Assembly (NCBI RefSeq): GCF_004404055.1
Contig: NZ_SOHK01000015.1
Location: forward strand, 344,282 to 408,281
Direction: 5' to 3'
DNA length: 64,000 nucleotides
DNA from: Cryobacterium ruanii
GTDB taxonomy: Bacteria; Actinomycetota; Actinomycetes; Actinomycetales; Microbacteriaceae
Shown: piece by piece, positions 36,736 through 45,121 of the stretch
How positions within the stretch are numbered: the first letter of the stretch is position 1
How the letters are laid out: each line of letters starts with the position of its first letter
The notes under the pieces: model-generated
Told to the model about the DNA's origin: nothing
Database searches by the model: none
Seen by the model: only the letters and a program-made list of their open reading frames with translations
Position numbers and translations under genes: made by a program

Positions 36736-37222
36736 GATTTTCCTCGGATTATCGTGGTGTCGATTGATGCATGCACCTGCGGCGCACGACTGCTGGGGCA
36801 GCGTTCTCGGGCGTTGGGTCTAAAGGTACGAGTCCGTCTGTGCAGAGCATGGCAGCGACTTCGGTGGCAGCCTCCGTCAGATCCAAGCCTCACATGAGGA
36901 CTATCTTCGCAAAATCGCAACTCTGCGACCGGGTACGCGCCGCACATAGTCGCAGACATCATCCACGGCAACCGTTACGTGTCTCGGAACCTAAGTGCCT
37001 CATAACCCATGGCTTGCAAGACGGAACCTACGATTCTGTGTGTTCACACCGACTGCAAATAGGGCCAAGAAACGGCCGCGTAAATGGCCATATTTTCGGT
37101 TGGCGTAAGCACTTCCTGGACGTCTTGCCGAGCTCAGACAACGAAGAGCGTCAGTGGATCCTTCACGCCGAAACCGTTCCGGAGCTCCGCCACGCCCCGA
37201 AACGGCTACTCGATCCGCAGTC
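36736..37222. other. Stretch without a recognisable gene (487 bp)
   Basis: It must contain the lipoprotein promoter on its left. A long plus-strand frame crosses it but has no protein-like composition, and I see no family signature, repeat or strong hairpin. Confidence 0.5.
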
Positions 37223-37366
37223 TCAAGTGAAAAGGCTCACGCCACCTGGACCAACCAATAGTCCCACGACGATGAGCACAATACCCCAGAGAATCTGGCG
37301 TCGAAATAGCGCGAAAATTCCTGCAATTACGAGGATTACTGCAATGATCCAGAGAATTGTTGCCAT
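37223..37366 (-). CDS. Small two-helix membrane protein (GPGG type)
   Basis: The product (47 aa) reads MATILWIIAVILVIAGIFAL then FRRQILWGIVLIVVGLLVG and ends GPGGVSLFT. Two hydrophobic helices are separated by an RRQ turn; this compact protein type is common in Microbacteriaceae and related Actinobacteria. GGAG lies seven bases before the ATG. Function is unknown. Confidence 0.8.
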   Translation of the reverse strand: MATILWIIAVILVIAGIFALFRRQILWGIVLIVVGLLVGPGGVSLFT

Positions 37367-37559
37367 GGTGCTGCTCCATTTCATTCAGCGCCGACGGGCC
37401 GTACGCCCATAGCGGTTTCCGATCTGTTGAATCGAACGTACCCCCTGCTCGGTCTCTGACCACTGTGTTTTATCCAGAATGTCGTGGAGGTGAGACGCTG
37501 TCATCATGTGTTAGCGGCCATGCGAAACGACCAAGAGAATCCGTCAGTGCCGCCGCGAT

Positions 37560-37805
37560 CCTGTTAGGTCCGCCAGGACCAGATCGACCGCGGAGAACGC
37601 CCCGGGATCGCCATCCCGGAGAGCATCGAGCTGGCGAAAGCGAAGGAGCGGATCCGGTAACTCGAAACCGAGGTCGAGATTCTCAAACGTGCCGTGAAAC
37701 TGCTCGGGGAGGACCGCCCCGACCCAAAAGGATCCACCGGTGACCGACACCCTCGCGGAGGCCGTTTTCCGGTGAAGGTCTGCTGCCGCCTGCTGGGCGA
37801 CACCT
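37560..37805 (+). pseudogene. IS3-family transposase remnant (OrfA end / OrfB start)
   Basis: One frame reads VRQDQIDRGERPGIAIPESI, ELAKAKERIR, then a stop, then LETEVEILKRAVKLL. This is the leucine-zipper end of IS3 OrfA, where the stop replaces the usual Glu. It is followed by GEDRPDPKGSTG and FPVKVCCRLLG, the start of OrfB in a shifted frame. Both ends are lost and no inverted repeats were found. Confidence 0.8.
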
Positions 37806-37889
37806 GTGGAGGAAAAAGTTCCTCCCCGCGGAGGAAAACGCATTTCGCAATGTCCTGCGATCGGTGCCCTGGCGGGTTTCGCGAACAGC

Positions 37890-38040
37890 CCACCAAAGGG
37901 CCGTTCGCGAAACTGTTCACGAAACGGCCCGGTCGGAACAAAAAGAAATCGCTCCTGAGGATTCTCAGGAGCGATTTCTTGTTTAAGCGGATGCTGCGTG
38001 AGCCTGTGCCGGCGATTCGAGTCGTTTGGCTGCCGGGCTT
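37890..38040 (+). repeat. Terminator-rich repeat, copy 1
   Basis: About 150 bp closely matching 58869-59019, beginning at CCACCAAAGG and including the stem GTTCGCGAAACTGTTCACGAA, the hairpin at 37943-37980 and the following GCTGCGTGAGC block. In copy 2 it directly follows an att core. Here the preceding bases (GCGGGTTTCGCGAACAGCCC) look like a decayed core. Confidence 0.8.
37943..37980. terminator. Perfect 17-bp hairpin terminator
   Basis: AAGAAATCGCTCCTGAG, loop GATT, CTCAGGAGCGATTTCTT. The A run and T tract make it work in both directions. It recurs at 58921-58958. Confidence 0.9.
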
Positions 38041-38249
38041 GTGATTCTGTGCTTTTCAGGGCGCGTCGGATTGTCCAAAACGCTTGGGGTTTGCCCTCTC
38101 GGACGGTACAGGTGGCCTCGTTTGACCGGTTTAGGGTCTCCGGGGAGGTCCGCCGGTCTCATCGGACGCCGGGGGCTCGATGGATTTCCCTGGCGGCGTC
38201 ACCCCGGGCGGGTAGGTCCCGGCCGGACGAGGCGCGGTTGTGAAGTTGC

Positions 38250-38690
38250 CAGTCCTGCCCCATTGCGCGTGCCACGCCCCGCGCAATGATCCGGTTCAGG
38301 TTCGCGAACTGATCGACCTGCTTCTCGGTATCAGCCCAGACCCGGGTGATGATCGCCCCGACGGCGCGCCACGCGATGCGTATCAACACAGTGATCGCCG
38401 TCTTGGAAGTCTGCGTGGCCAACCGCGCGATCTGGTCGTCAAAGAACAGCGTGTGCCCAGTTTGATGCCGAGCCCACGGGACGGCAGCGACGGTGACACA
38501 GTGCTCACCACAACTCACCCGCGGTGCCGCGGCTTATAACTGGATTTGCACCGAGTCAGCGTCCAGCGACCGCCAGTGGCGGCGACCGTCACCAGCGTCG
38601 TAGAGGGGGCAGCGTTTTCGGCAGGATCCACAGCGGTTCCGCATCGAAGCCGTTGGCCGCACCTTTGTCAGTAAGAAACCAGGACAGAAA
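38250..38690 (-). pseudogene. ISL3-family transposase remnant (N-terminal part)
   Basis: The minus-strand frame reads KVRPTASMRNRCGSCRKRCP (zinc-finger cysteines), LDADSVQIQL, a TAA stop where an acidic residue is usual, APRVSCGEHCVTVAAVPWAR and VIRIAWRAVGAIITRVW-like helix-turn-helix sequence, ending near QVDQFANLNRI. The DDE catalytic part is absent. It marks past insertion activity between the island B modules. Confidence 0.8.
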
Positions 38691-39021
38691 GCGGCGTGCA
38701 CTCGTTGAGGCGCTCGGGAACTACCCACGGTTACGTCAAGAGAGCCCAAATCTCTGGTGCTCTATCCAGTCCAATTGGAGACCTCTACAAAGCCACGGAC
38801 ATGGCGATTCTAAAGAGCCGATTTAATCGCAGAGCCCCGTATGCTCGCACGCACAAAGATGCCAGGCGCAAGCACGACGGTCCGATGCTTTTTGCGAGCT
38901 TAGACCTCGTGTTTGCCGAAGTCGGCAGCAGAGAAATCGAACGTCGCAAGGTGTATCCCTACGTTTTTCGAGGTCTTTCCGCTCCAATTTTGGGCATAAC
39001 GATTCCGCCCCGATGCAGACC
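38691..39021. other. Stretch without a recognisable gene (331 bp)
   Basis: I see no family signature on either strand. It lies between the ISL3 remnant and the 3' end of the rhamnose repressor gene. Confidence 0.4.
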
Positions 39022-40032
39022 TCAAGCCCCGGTGGACTCGCGAACGACCAGTTCGGGCTGAAACACGATTTGTTCGTGCTCAAACGTGTCGCCGACCTCG
39101 GCCTCGCGCAGCAGCAGGTCGACTGCGGTGTAGCCGATCAGCACGCTCGGCTGACGGATCGACGACAGCGGCACCACGGCCGCAGCGGCGAAAGCGATAT
39201 CGTCGTAGCCGATCAGGGCAATATCGCGCGGCACGTGCAGCTCGCCGCGCATGTTGAGCGCCTGCAGCACACCGATGGCGAGCAGATCGTTGGCGGCAAA
39301 GATGGCATCGGGGCGGTCACCGGGTGCCCGCTCCAGCACCAGCTCGCCGGCGGCACGGCCGGCCAGCACCGAGAGGGCATCAGTTTCGATGATTTCCAGA
39401 GACACCGACGGATGTTTAGCAACGGCTTCCCGCGCACCCTCCAGCCGATCGACCACCTGCCGAATGCTGATTGGTCCGCCAACGAAAGCGATACGAGTCT
39501 TGCCGATGGACACCAGGTGATGCGTAGCGAGGCGCCCGCCCGCAACGTCGTCGACGGCGACGGAGGAAAAGCTACGGTCCTCCGTCTGGCGATCGACCAA
39601 TACGGTCGGTGTACCGCGAGCGCGCAATCGGGTGAGTCGGTCGCCGACGTCACCAAGTGGTGAGATCAATACCCCGTGCACGCGCTGTTCCTCGAACAGG
39701 TCGAGGTAAGCGGCCTCACGGGCGAGACTGTCGTCGGTGTTGCCGAGTAGAACTGCGAGCCCTTCTTCGGCCGCTCGATCTTCGGCACCACGGGCGACAT
39801 CGGTGAAGAATGGGTTCGCGACGTCGAGCACGATGAGCCCTAGACTGCGGCTCCGACCGTCCCGCAACTGACGGGCGGCGTCGTTGCGAACGAAGCCGAG
39901 GTCGGCAATGGCAGCTTGAACTCGCGCGACCGTACCCGGTGACACTTTTTCGGGTCGGTTCAACACGTTCGACACCGTACCCACCGATACGCCGGCGGCG
40001 GCGGCGACGTCGTTGACGCTGATCGATGCCAC
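39022..40032 (-). CDS. LacI-family repressor of the rhamnose cluster
   Basis: The product (336 aa) has an N-terminal LacI HTH (VNDVAAAAGVSVGTVSNVLN, about 6-25) with hinge helix VARVQAAIADLGFVRND, and a periplasmic-binding-type effector domain (DVANPFFTDVARGAEDRAAE ... LIGYDDIAFAAAAVVPLSSI). It is divergent from the transporter operon. It should repress it through TGAAAC...GTTTCA sites until L-rhamnose or a derivative binds. Confidence 0.9.
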   Translation of the reverse strand: MASISVNDVAAAAGVSVGTVSNVLNRPEKVSPGTVARVQAAIADLGFVRNDAARQLRDGRSRSLGLIVLDVANPFFTDVARGAEDRAAEEGLAVLLGNTDDSLAREAAYLDLFEEQRVHGVLISPLGDVGDRLTRLRARGTPTVLVDRQTEDRSFSSVAVDDVAGGRLATHHLVSIGKTRIAFVGGPISIRQVVDRLEGAREAVAKHPSVSLEIIETDALSVLAGRAAGELVLERAPGDRPDAIFAANDLLAIGVLQALNMRGELHVPRDIALIGYDDIAFAAAAVVPLSSIRQPSVLIGYTAVDLLLREAEVGDTFEHEQIVFQPELVVRESTGA

Positions 40033-40211
40033 GCTGACTCCCTTTTCGCTGGGACGCCTCCGGCGGCCCAGCCCTCAGCCTATGGGCCATGGGCTCCCAC
40101 AATGAAACGAATCAACACAGGTGGCCGGGTTTTATGTCGATTGGGAAACGATGATGGAAAGTGCTGTTGACGATCAGGTGGCCGCCACCCTAGTATTCAC
40201 TGAGTAGCCGA

Positions 40212-40227
40212 AATGAAACGTTTCATT
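40212..40227. promoter_or_regulatory. LacI-type operator, rhamnose transport operon
   Basis: AATGAAACGTTTCATT is a perfect 16-bp palindrome, 36 bp before the ATPase start. A weaker copy (AATGAAACGAATCA) lies at about 40101, near the repressor's own start, and another (TGAAACGATTCA) at 46679. Confidence 0.88.
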
Positions 40228-40262
40228 CAGGCATTTCCTCGACGCGGAGGCACGACCTCGAA

Positions 40263-41798
40263 ATGATCAACAGTCCCGAACCGACCATCGGACGATCGAT
40301 TACACCGCTCCTTTCATTGCGCGGGGCTGCCAAAGCATTCGGCCCGGTCATCGCCCTCGCCGACGGCGTGGTCGAGATACTCCCCGGTGAGATTCACGCC
40401 TTGGTTGGCGAGAACGGAGCGGGCAAGTCCACCCTGGTCAAGATTCTGGCGGGGCTTTACAGCCTGGACGCCGGCGAATTTCTGGTTCAGGGGAAGCCGG
40501 TGACCTTTCGCACTGTGGCCGACAGCAAGGCTGCCGGCATCTCCGTCATATACCAGGAGCCGACGCTCTTTCCCGATCTCACAGTCGCGGAAAACATCTT
40601 TATCGGGCGACAGCCCAAGAACGCACTCGGCCTGATCAACCGGTCGGCAATGCGCAAAGAGGCTCGTGCCCTGTTCGAGCAGCTCGGCGTGCGCATCGAT
40701 CCGGACCGCATCGCCGAAGGACTCTCGATCGCGGACCAACAGATCATCGAGATCGCCAAAGCGATCTCCCTCGATGCGAACGTGCTAATCATGGATGAAC
40801 CGACGGCGGCACTCTCCGGCCTCGAGGTGGAACGACTCTTTCAAGTCGCACGGGCCCTGCGCGCGAACGGCGCGGGCATTCTGTTCATCTCGCACCGGTT
40901 CGACGAGGTATTCGCGCTGTGCGACCGCATCACGGTCATGCGCGATGGCGAATACATCACGACCCACCAAACCAACGAGGTGACCTCGCCCCAGATCGTG
41001 CGTGAGATGGTCGGTCGGGACATTGGCGCCCTATTCCCCAAGGTGGTCGCCGAGGTCGGAAAGACCGTGCTGAAAGTGTCTGACCTTTCGCGCACCGGCG
41101 TCTTTGCTGATATCAGTTTCGCGGTCAAGGCCGGCGAGATCGTGGCACTGGCCGGCCTGGTGGGTGCCGGTCGCACGGAGGTGGCTCGCGCCATTTTCGG
41201 TATCGACCCCTACGATCACGGCTCAGTAGAACTGCACGGCGCTCGCGTCAAACCGAACAACCCGCAGGCGGCGATCGACGCCGGCATGGGTTTTGTTCCC
41301 GAGGACCGCCGGAAGCAGGGACTCGTCATGGACCTCTCGGTGGCACGCAACGCCGCCCTCACGCTGCGCAACCGCCTGTCGCGTTTCGGCCTCATCAACG
41401 CTGCAACCGAGCGCCGCGCGGCGGAGGATTGGACGACCCGCCTGCAGGTGAAGACGAGGTCCCAGGAGTACAAGGTCTCCACCCTTTCCGGCGGCAACCA
41501 GCAGAAGGTCGTGTTGGCCAAATGGCTGGCCATCGAGCCGACGTTCCTCATCGTCGACGAACCCACGCGTGGCATCGATGTCGGCACCAAGAGTGAAGTG
41601 CACCGTCTACTGTCAGATCTCGCCGGGCGAGGCATTGCCATCCTGATGATTTCCAGCGAACTGCCCGAAGTCCTGGGCATGGCCGACCGAGTACTGGTCA
41701 TGCACGAGGGTCGTCTCACCGCCCAACTCGATCGAGCGGATGCGACGGCCGAGTCGATCATGCACGCGGCAACCGCAAAACTGGAGCGCTCACTATGA
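40263..41798 (+). CDS. rhaT: Sugar ABC importer, double ATPase (rhamnose)
   Basis: The product (511 aa) has two ABC domains in the RbsA/RhaT style. The first has Walker A VGENGAGKST (about 50-59), signature LSIADQQ and Walker B VLIMDEPT. The second has the degenerate P-loop VGAGRTEVARAIFG, signature LSGGNQQKVVLAKW and LIVDEPTRGIDVG. It powers uptake with the two permeases and the lipoprotein downstream. The stop overlaps the next start by 4 bp. The rhamnose specificity is inferred from the linked catabolic genes. Confidence 0.9.
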   Translation: MINSPEPTIGRSITPLLSLRGAAKAFGPVIALADGVVEILPGEIHALVGENGAGKSTLVKILAGLYSLDAGEFLVQGKPVTFRTVADSKAAGISVIYQEPTLFPDLTVAENIFIGRQPKNALGLINRSAMRKEARALFEQLGVRIDPDRIAEGLSIADQQIIEIAKAISLDANVLIMDEPTAALSGLEVERLFQVARALRANGAGILFISHRFDEVFALCDRITVMRDGEYITTHQTNEVTSPQIVREMVGRDIGALFPKVVAEVGKTVLKVSDLSRTGVFADISFAVKAGEIVALAGLVGAGRTEVARAIFGIDPYDHGSVELHGARVKPNNPQAAIDAGMGFVPEDRRKQGLVMDLSVARNAALTLRNRLSRFGLINAATERRAAEDWTTRLQVKTRSQEYKVSTLSGGNQQKVVLAKWLAIEPTFLIVDEPTRGIDVGTKSEVHRLLSDLAGRGIAILMISSELPEVLGMADRVLVMHEGRLTAQLDRADATAESIMHAATAKLERSL

Positions 41799-42838
41799 CC
41801 ATCGGTACCTCGCCACCCAACACGGCCGGCACCAGGATGCGGCGCACCTCGGGCGGCCTGGCCTCCGTGCTGCGCCTTCGGGAGCTTCCGGTCACGCTGG
41901 CCCTCATCGCCCTGGTCGCCCTGACCTATCTGGCCAATCCGCTCTTCCTCGGCCAGCAGGGCATGAAAGACCTGCTTCTGAACGCGACGATCGTCATCAT
42001 CCTCGCCGTCGGGCAGGCGATGGTCATCATCACCCGCAACGTCGACTTGTCGGTGGGGTCGATTCTCGGCATCGTTGCCTTCAGCACCGGGACCCTGTTT
42101 GTGGCCGTTCCGGGTATTCCGATCGTGCTGATTTTTCTCGCGGGAATGGCGCTCGGTGCCCTGCTCGGCAGCGTCAACGGTTTTCTCGTCACCGTCGCCA
42201 AAGTACCGTCGCTCGTCATTACCCTCGGCACCCTGTACATTTACCGCGGTCTCAACAATGCGTGGGCCGGTGGTACGCAATACTTCGCCGGAGACCGGCC
42301 CGACAGCTTCGGCGCCCTGTCAGTCGACACCATCGCCGGCTTTCCCCTGATCACCCTGATCGCAATCATCGTCGTCATCATCGTCGCAATTTTCATGGCG
42401 TCCACGCGGCCCGGTCGTGATTTGTACGCCATCGGCTCCGACCCGGAAGCGGCCAAACTGTTCGGTATCCCGGTCACTCGCCGCGTGCTCCTCGCCTTTC
42501 TCAGCAACGGCGTGTTGGCCGGTCTCGCCGGCGTGCTCTACGCCAGCCGGTTCAACTCGGTTGGAGCGACGACCGGAACCGGCCTGGAATTCGACATCAT
42601 CGCCGCTGCCGTCGTCGGCGGCGTTGCGATCTTTGGCGGCAGCGGCACCGTTGTCGGAGCCGCCATCGGCGCACTGCTGCTGACCACCATCACAAGCGCC
42701 CTGACCGCCATACGTGTCGACAAATTCTGGCAGCAGGCCATTGTCGGCCTGCTCATCCTGGCCGCGATAGTCATAGATCGAATCGCGCGCATTCGAACAG
42801 CGAAGAAGCTCCGACACAGTGAGGCACGCGATGTCTAA
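41795..42838 (+). CDS. rhaP: Sugar ABC importer permease (rhamnose, first)
   Basis: The product (347 aa) is of the RbsC/branched-chain type with about eight to ten hydrophobic helices and the conserved NVDLSVGSILGIVAF (about 80-94) and coupling region GSDPEAAKLFGIPV. It pairs with the next permease as a heterodimer. ATGA overlap with the ATPase gene shows translational coupling. Confidence 0.9.
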   Translation: MTIGTSPPNTAGTRMRRTSGGLASVLRLRELPVTLALIALVALTYLANPLFLGQQGMKDLLLNATIVIILAVGQAMVIITRNVDLSVGSILGIVAFSTGTLFVAVPGIPIVLIFLAGMALGALLGSVNGFLVTVAKVPSLVITLGTLYIYRGLNNAWAGGTQYFAGDRPDSFGALSVDTIAGFPLITLIAIIVVIIVAIFMASTRPGRDLYAIGSDPEAAKLFGIPVTRRVLLAFLSNGVLAGLAGVLYASRFNSVGATTGTGLEFDIIAAAVVGGVAIFGGSGTVVGAAIGALLLTTITSALTAIRVDKFWQQAIVGLLILAAIVIDRIARIRTAKKLRHSEARDV

Positions 42839-43958
42839 TCCGCCGACCGAACTGCTCCCGACCGCGACGAACAAATCCGGAACCCGCTCGGCCGGGGTAC
42901 CGACCGCCCGCGGTCGCACCGGAATCGCCCGCATTCTGCTTGGCCGCGACACGGTCATGATCTACGCGCTCATCGTGTTCATCATCTACGCCGCGCTGTT
43001 CATTCCGCGGTTCTACAGTCCTGTCTCGACCGGCTTTCTACTCCTAGACGTAATTCCAGCCCTGCTGATCGCCCTACCGATGACGCTCATCATCATCACC
43101 GGCGAGATCGACCTTTCAGTGGCTAGCATCGCCGGTCTCACAAGCGCACTGTTGGGGGTACTCTGGGCAGCTGGCCTCGATATCGGCCTTGTGCTCATCA
43201 TCAGCCTGCTCGCCGGAATGCTCGCCGGGGCTTTCAACGGTCTGCTCGTAGCGGTTCTCGGGCTGCCCTCCCTCGCTGTAACCATCGGCACCTTAGCGCT
43301 TTTTCGCGGCCTGGCGCTCGTCGTCATCGGCGACAACGCGGTGGCCAATTTTCCGCCGGCACTCACGAGCTTCTTCACCTCTAAACTGGGCGGCACCGGA
43401 ATACCGACGGTCATGATAGGCGTGGTTCTGGTCGCGATCATCTTCGGCGTGGTGCTGCACCTCACTCCGTTTGGTCGTGGCCTGTTCGCCCTCGGGTATA
43501 GCAAGGAAGCGGCCATCTTCGTGGGCATCAAGGTGGTGCGGTCCAAGTTCTGGCTCTATGTCGCGTCTGGCTCCGTCTCGGCCCTGGCCGGAATCTATTG
43601 GACCCTGCGCTATTCGAGCGCCCGCAGCGACAACGCTAGCGGCCTCGAACTCACGGTGATCGCTGCTGTGCTGCTCGGCGGAGTCTCCATCTTCGGCGGC
43701 AAGGGATCGATCCCCGGTGCCATCGCCGGAGTACTGCTGATCGGAACGATCAACTTCACGTTACGGCTGGGCCGCACCTCCGACGTGGTGCTCATCATCG
43801 TTACCGGTACCCTGCTCATCGCCTCCGTGGTGGCCCCCAGCATTATCGACGGCATCACGAAATGGCTACATACCCGGCGACACCGCCGCACTCTTCCCCA
43901 GGCATCGGCCTCGGGAGCAACCCGCGCCACAGCATCCGGCGTTCAGGAAGGGAAATGA
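42831..43958 (+). CDS. rhaQ: Sugar ABC importer permease (rhamnose, second)
   Basis: The product (375 aa) starts at MSNPPTELLP, after GTGAGG and overlapping the previous gene by 8 bp. It has the same fold as the first permease: ITGEIDLSVASIAGLTSALL (about 90-109) and GYSKEAAIFVGIKV as coupling helix, then a cytoplasmic C-terminal tail. Confidence 0.9.
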   Translation: MSNPPTELLPTATNKSGTRSAGVPTARGRTGIARILLGRDTVMIYALIVFIIYAALFIPRFYSPVSTGFLLLDVIPALLIALPMTLIIITGEIDLSVASIAGLTSALLGVLWAAGLDIGLVLIISLLAGMLAGAFNGLLVAVLGLPSLAVTIGTLALFRGLALVVIGDNAVANFPPALTSFFTSKLGGTGIPTVMIGVVLVAIIFGVVLHLTPFGRGLFALGYSKEAAIFVGIKVVRSKFWLYVASGSVSALAGIYWTLRYSSARSDNASGLELTVIAAVLLGGVSIFGGKGSIPGAIAGVLLIGTINFTLRLGRTSDVVLIIVTGTLLIASVVAPSIIDGITKWLHTRRHRRTLPQASASGATRATASGVQEGK

Positions 43959-43960
43959 CA

Positions 43961-45019
43961 ATGCAGTTCATTCGCCACACCAAGACGAGGCGCACTCGCC
44001 GCTTCCTCACCCTCGCAGCAGTCGCCGTGTCCGTTGCGCTCGTCGCGAGCGGCTGCGCCGCAGGTAATGATGCCGGAACCGGCACCGCCGCCGAGGGAGA
44101 TCTCAGCATCACCTTCATTCCCAAGCAGCTTAACAACCCGTACACCGACGTCGTTCTCGGCGGCGGAAAGGATGGCGCGACCGCCGCCGGCTTCGCCGCG
44201 ACCGAGGTCGTCGGCCCGCTCGAAGCGAGTGCGTCGAGCCAGGTGTCGTTCATCAATGCTGAAACTCAAGCCGGAACCAGCGTCATCGTGATCGCTGCCA
44301 ACGACCCGGATGCCGTCGGTCCGGCCCTCGAGGAAGCCCGCGCCGCCGGCGCCAAGATCGTGGCGTTCGACTCGGACACCAATCCGGACTACCGTGACGT
44401 GTTCATCAGCCAAGTCGTCGCTAAGGACGTCGCGCTGATTCAGATCGAGCTACTCGCCGAGCAGATCGGCGGATCGGGAGAAATCGCGATTCTCTCGGCC
44501 ACGGCCAATGCCACCAACCAGAACGAGTGGATCAAGTTCATCGAGGAGGAGCTCGCTTCCAACCCGGAATACGCGGAAATCTCCCTCGTTGCCAAGGTCT
44601 ACGGTGATGACGACGACACCAAGTCGTTCCAAGAGGCTCAGGGTCTGCTGCAGGCCTACCCGAACCTCAAGGGCATCATCTCACCGACCACGGTCGGCAT
44701 CGCGGCCACGGCACGCTATCTCTCCACCTCGAACTACAAGGGCACCGTCGCGCTGACCGGGCTCGGGCTGCCCAATGAAATGCGCCCGTTCGTCAAGGAC
44801 GGCACCGTTACCGCGTTCGCCCTCTGGGACCCGGCACAGCTCGGTTACGTCGCCGCGTTCGCCGGCAAGGCTCTCGCCGACGGAACCATCACCGGAGCCG
44901 AGGGCGACACCTTCGAAGCCGGCGACCTCGGTGAGCGCAAGGTGGGTGCCGACGGGATCGTCATCGTCGGCCCGCCGACCACGTTCAACGCCGACAACAT
45001 TGATGACTACGACTTCTAA
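43961..45019 (+). CDS. rhaS: Rhamnose-binding lipoprotein (substrate-binding protein)
   Basis: The product (352 aa) has a signal peptide with lipobox VASGC (basic start KTRRTRRFLTL, core AAVAVSVALVA). The mature periplasmic-binding fold includes FIPKQLNNPYTDVVLGGGKD, VIVIAANDPDAVGPALEEAR and KIVAFDSDTNPDYRDVFISQ. I chose ATG 43961, eight bases after AGGAAGGG, over the ATG at 43955. It is the outermost component of the importer, anchored to the membrane. A stem-loop follows. Confidence 0.9.
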   Translation: MQFIRHTKTRRTRRFLTLAAVAVSVALVASGCAAGNDAGTGTAAEGDLSITFIPKQLNNPYTDVVLGGGKDGATAAGFAATEVVGPLEASASSQVSFINAETQAGTSVIVIAANDPDAVGPALEEARAAGAKIVAFDSDTNPDYRDVFISQVVAKDVALIQIELLAEQIGGSGEIAILSATANATNQNEWIKFIEEELASNPEYAEISLVAKVYGDDDDTKSFQEAQGLLQAYPNLKGIISPTTVGIAATARYLSTSNYKGTVALTGLGLPNEMRPFVKDGTVTAFALWDPAQLGYVAAFAGKALADGTITGAEGDTFEAGDLGERKVGADGIVIVGPPTTFNADNIDDYDF

Positions 45020-45046
45020 GTAGTCCTCGCAGGCAGCGGATGCTGT

Positions 45047-45072
45047 GGGACGGATGCTGCGGCATCCGTTCC
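45047..45072 (+). promoter_or_regulatory. Intercistronic stem-loop after the lipoprotein gene
   Basis: GGGACGGATGC and GCATCCGTTCC form an 11-bp stem around TGCG. A hairpin here may protect the upstream mRNA, so the binding protein is made in excess over the downstream enzymes, as in many sugar operons. Confidence 0.55.
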
Positions 45073-45121
45073 ACGGCCCTCGACCGCCCAACTTCACGAA
45101 CTTCAGAGGCAGGAGTGCCAC

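Noticed and set aside
37890..38044. Open frames reading KKSLL..LLRSDFL.KRMLRE here and at 58869
   Set aside because: The frame simply translates the terminator hairpins shared by both copies. There is no start signal or family, so it is noncoding.
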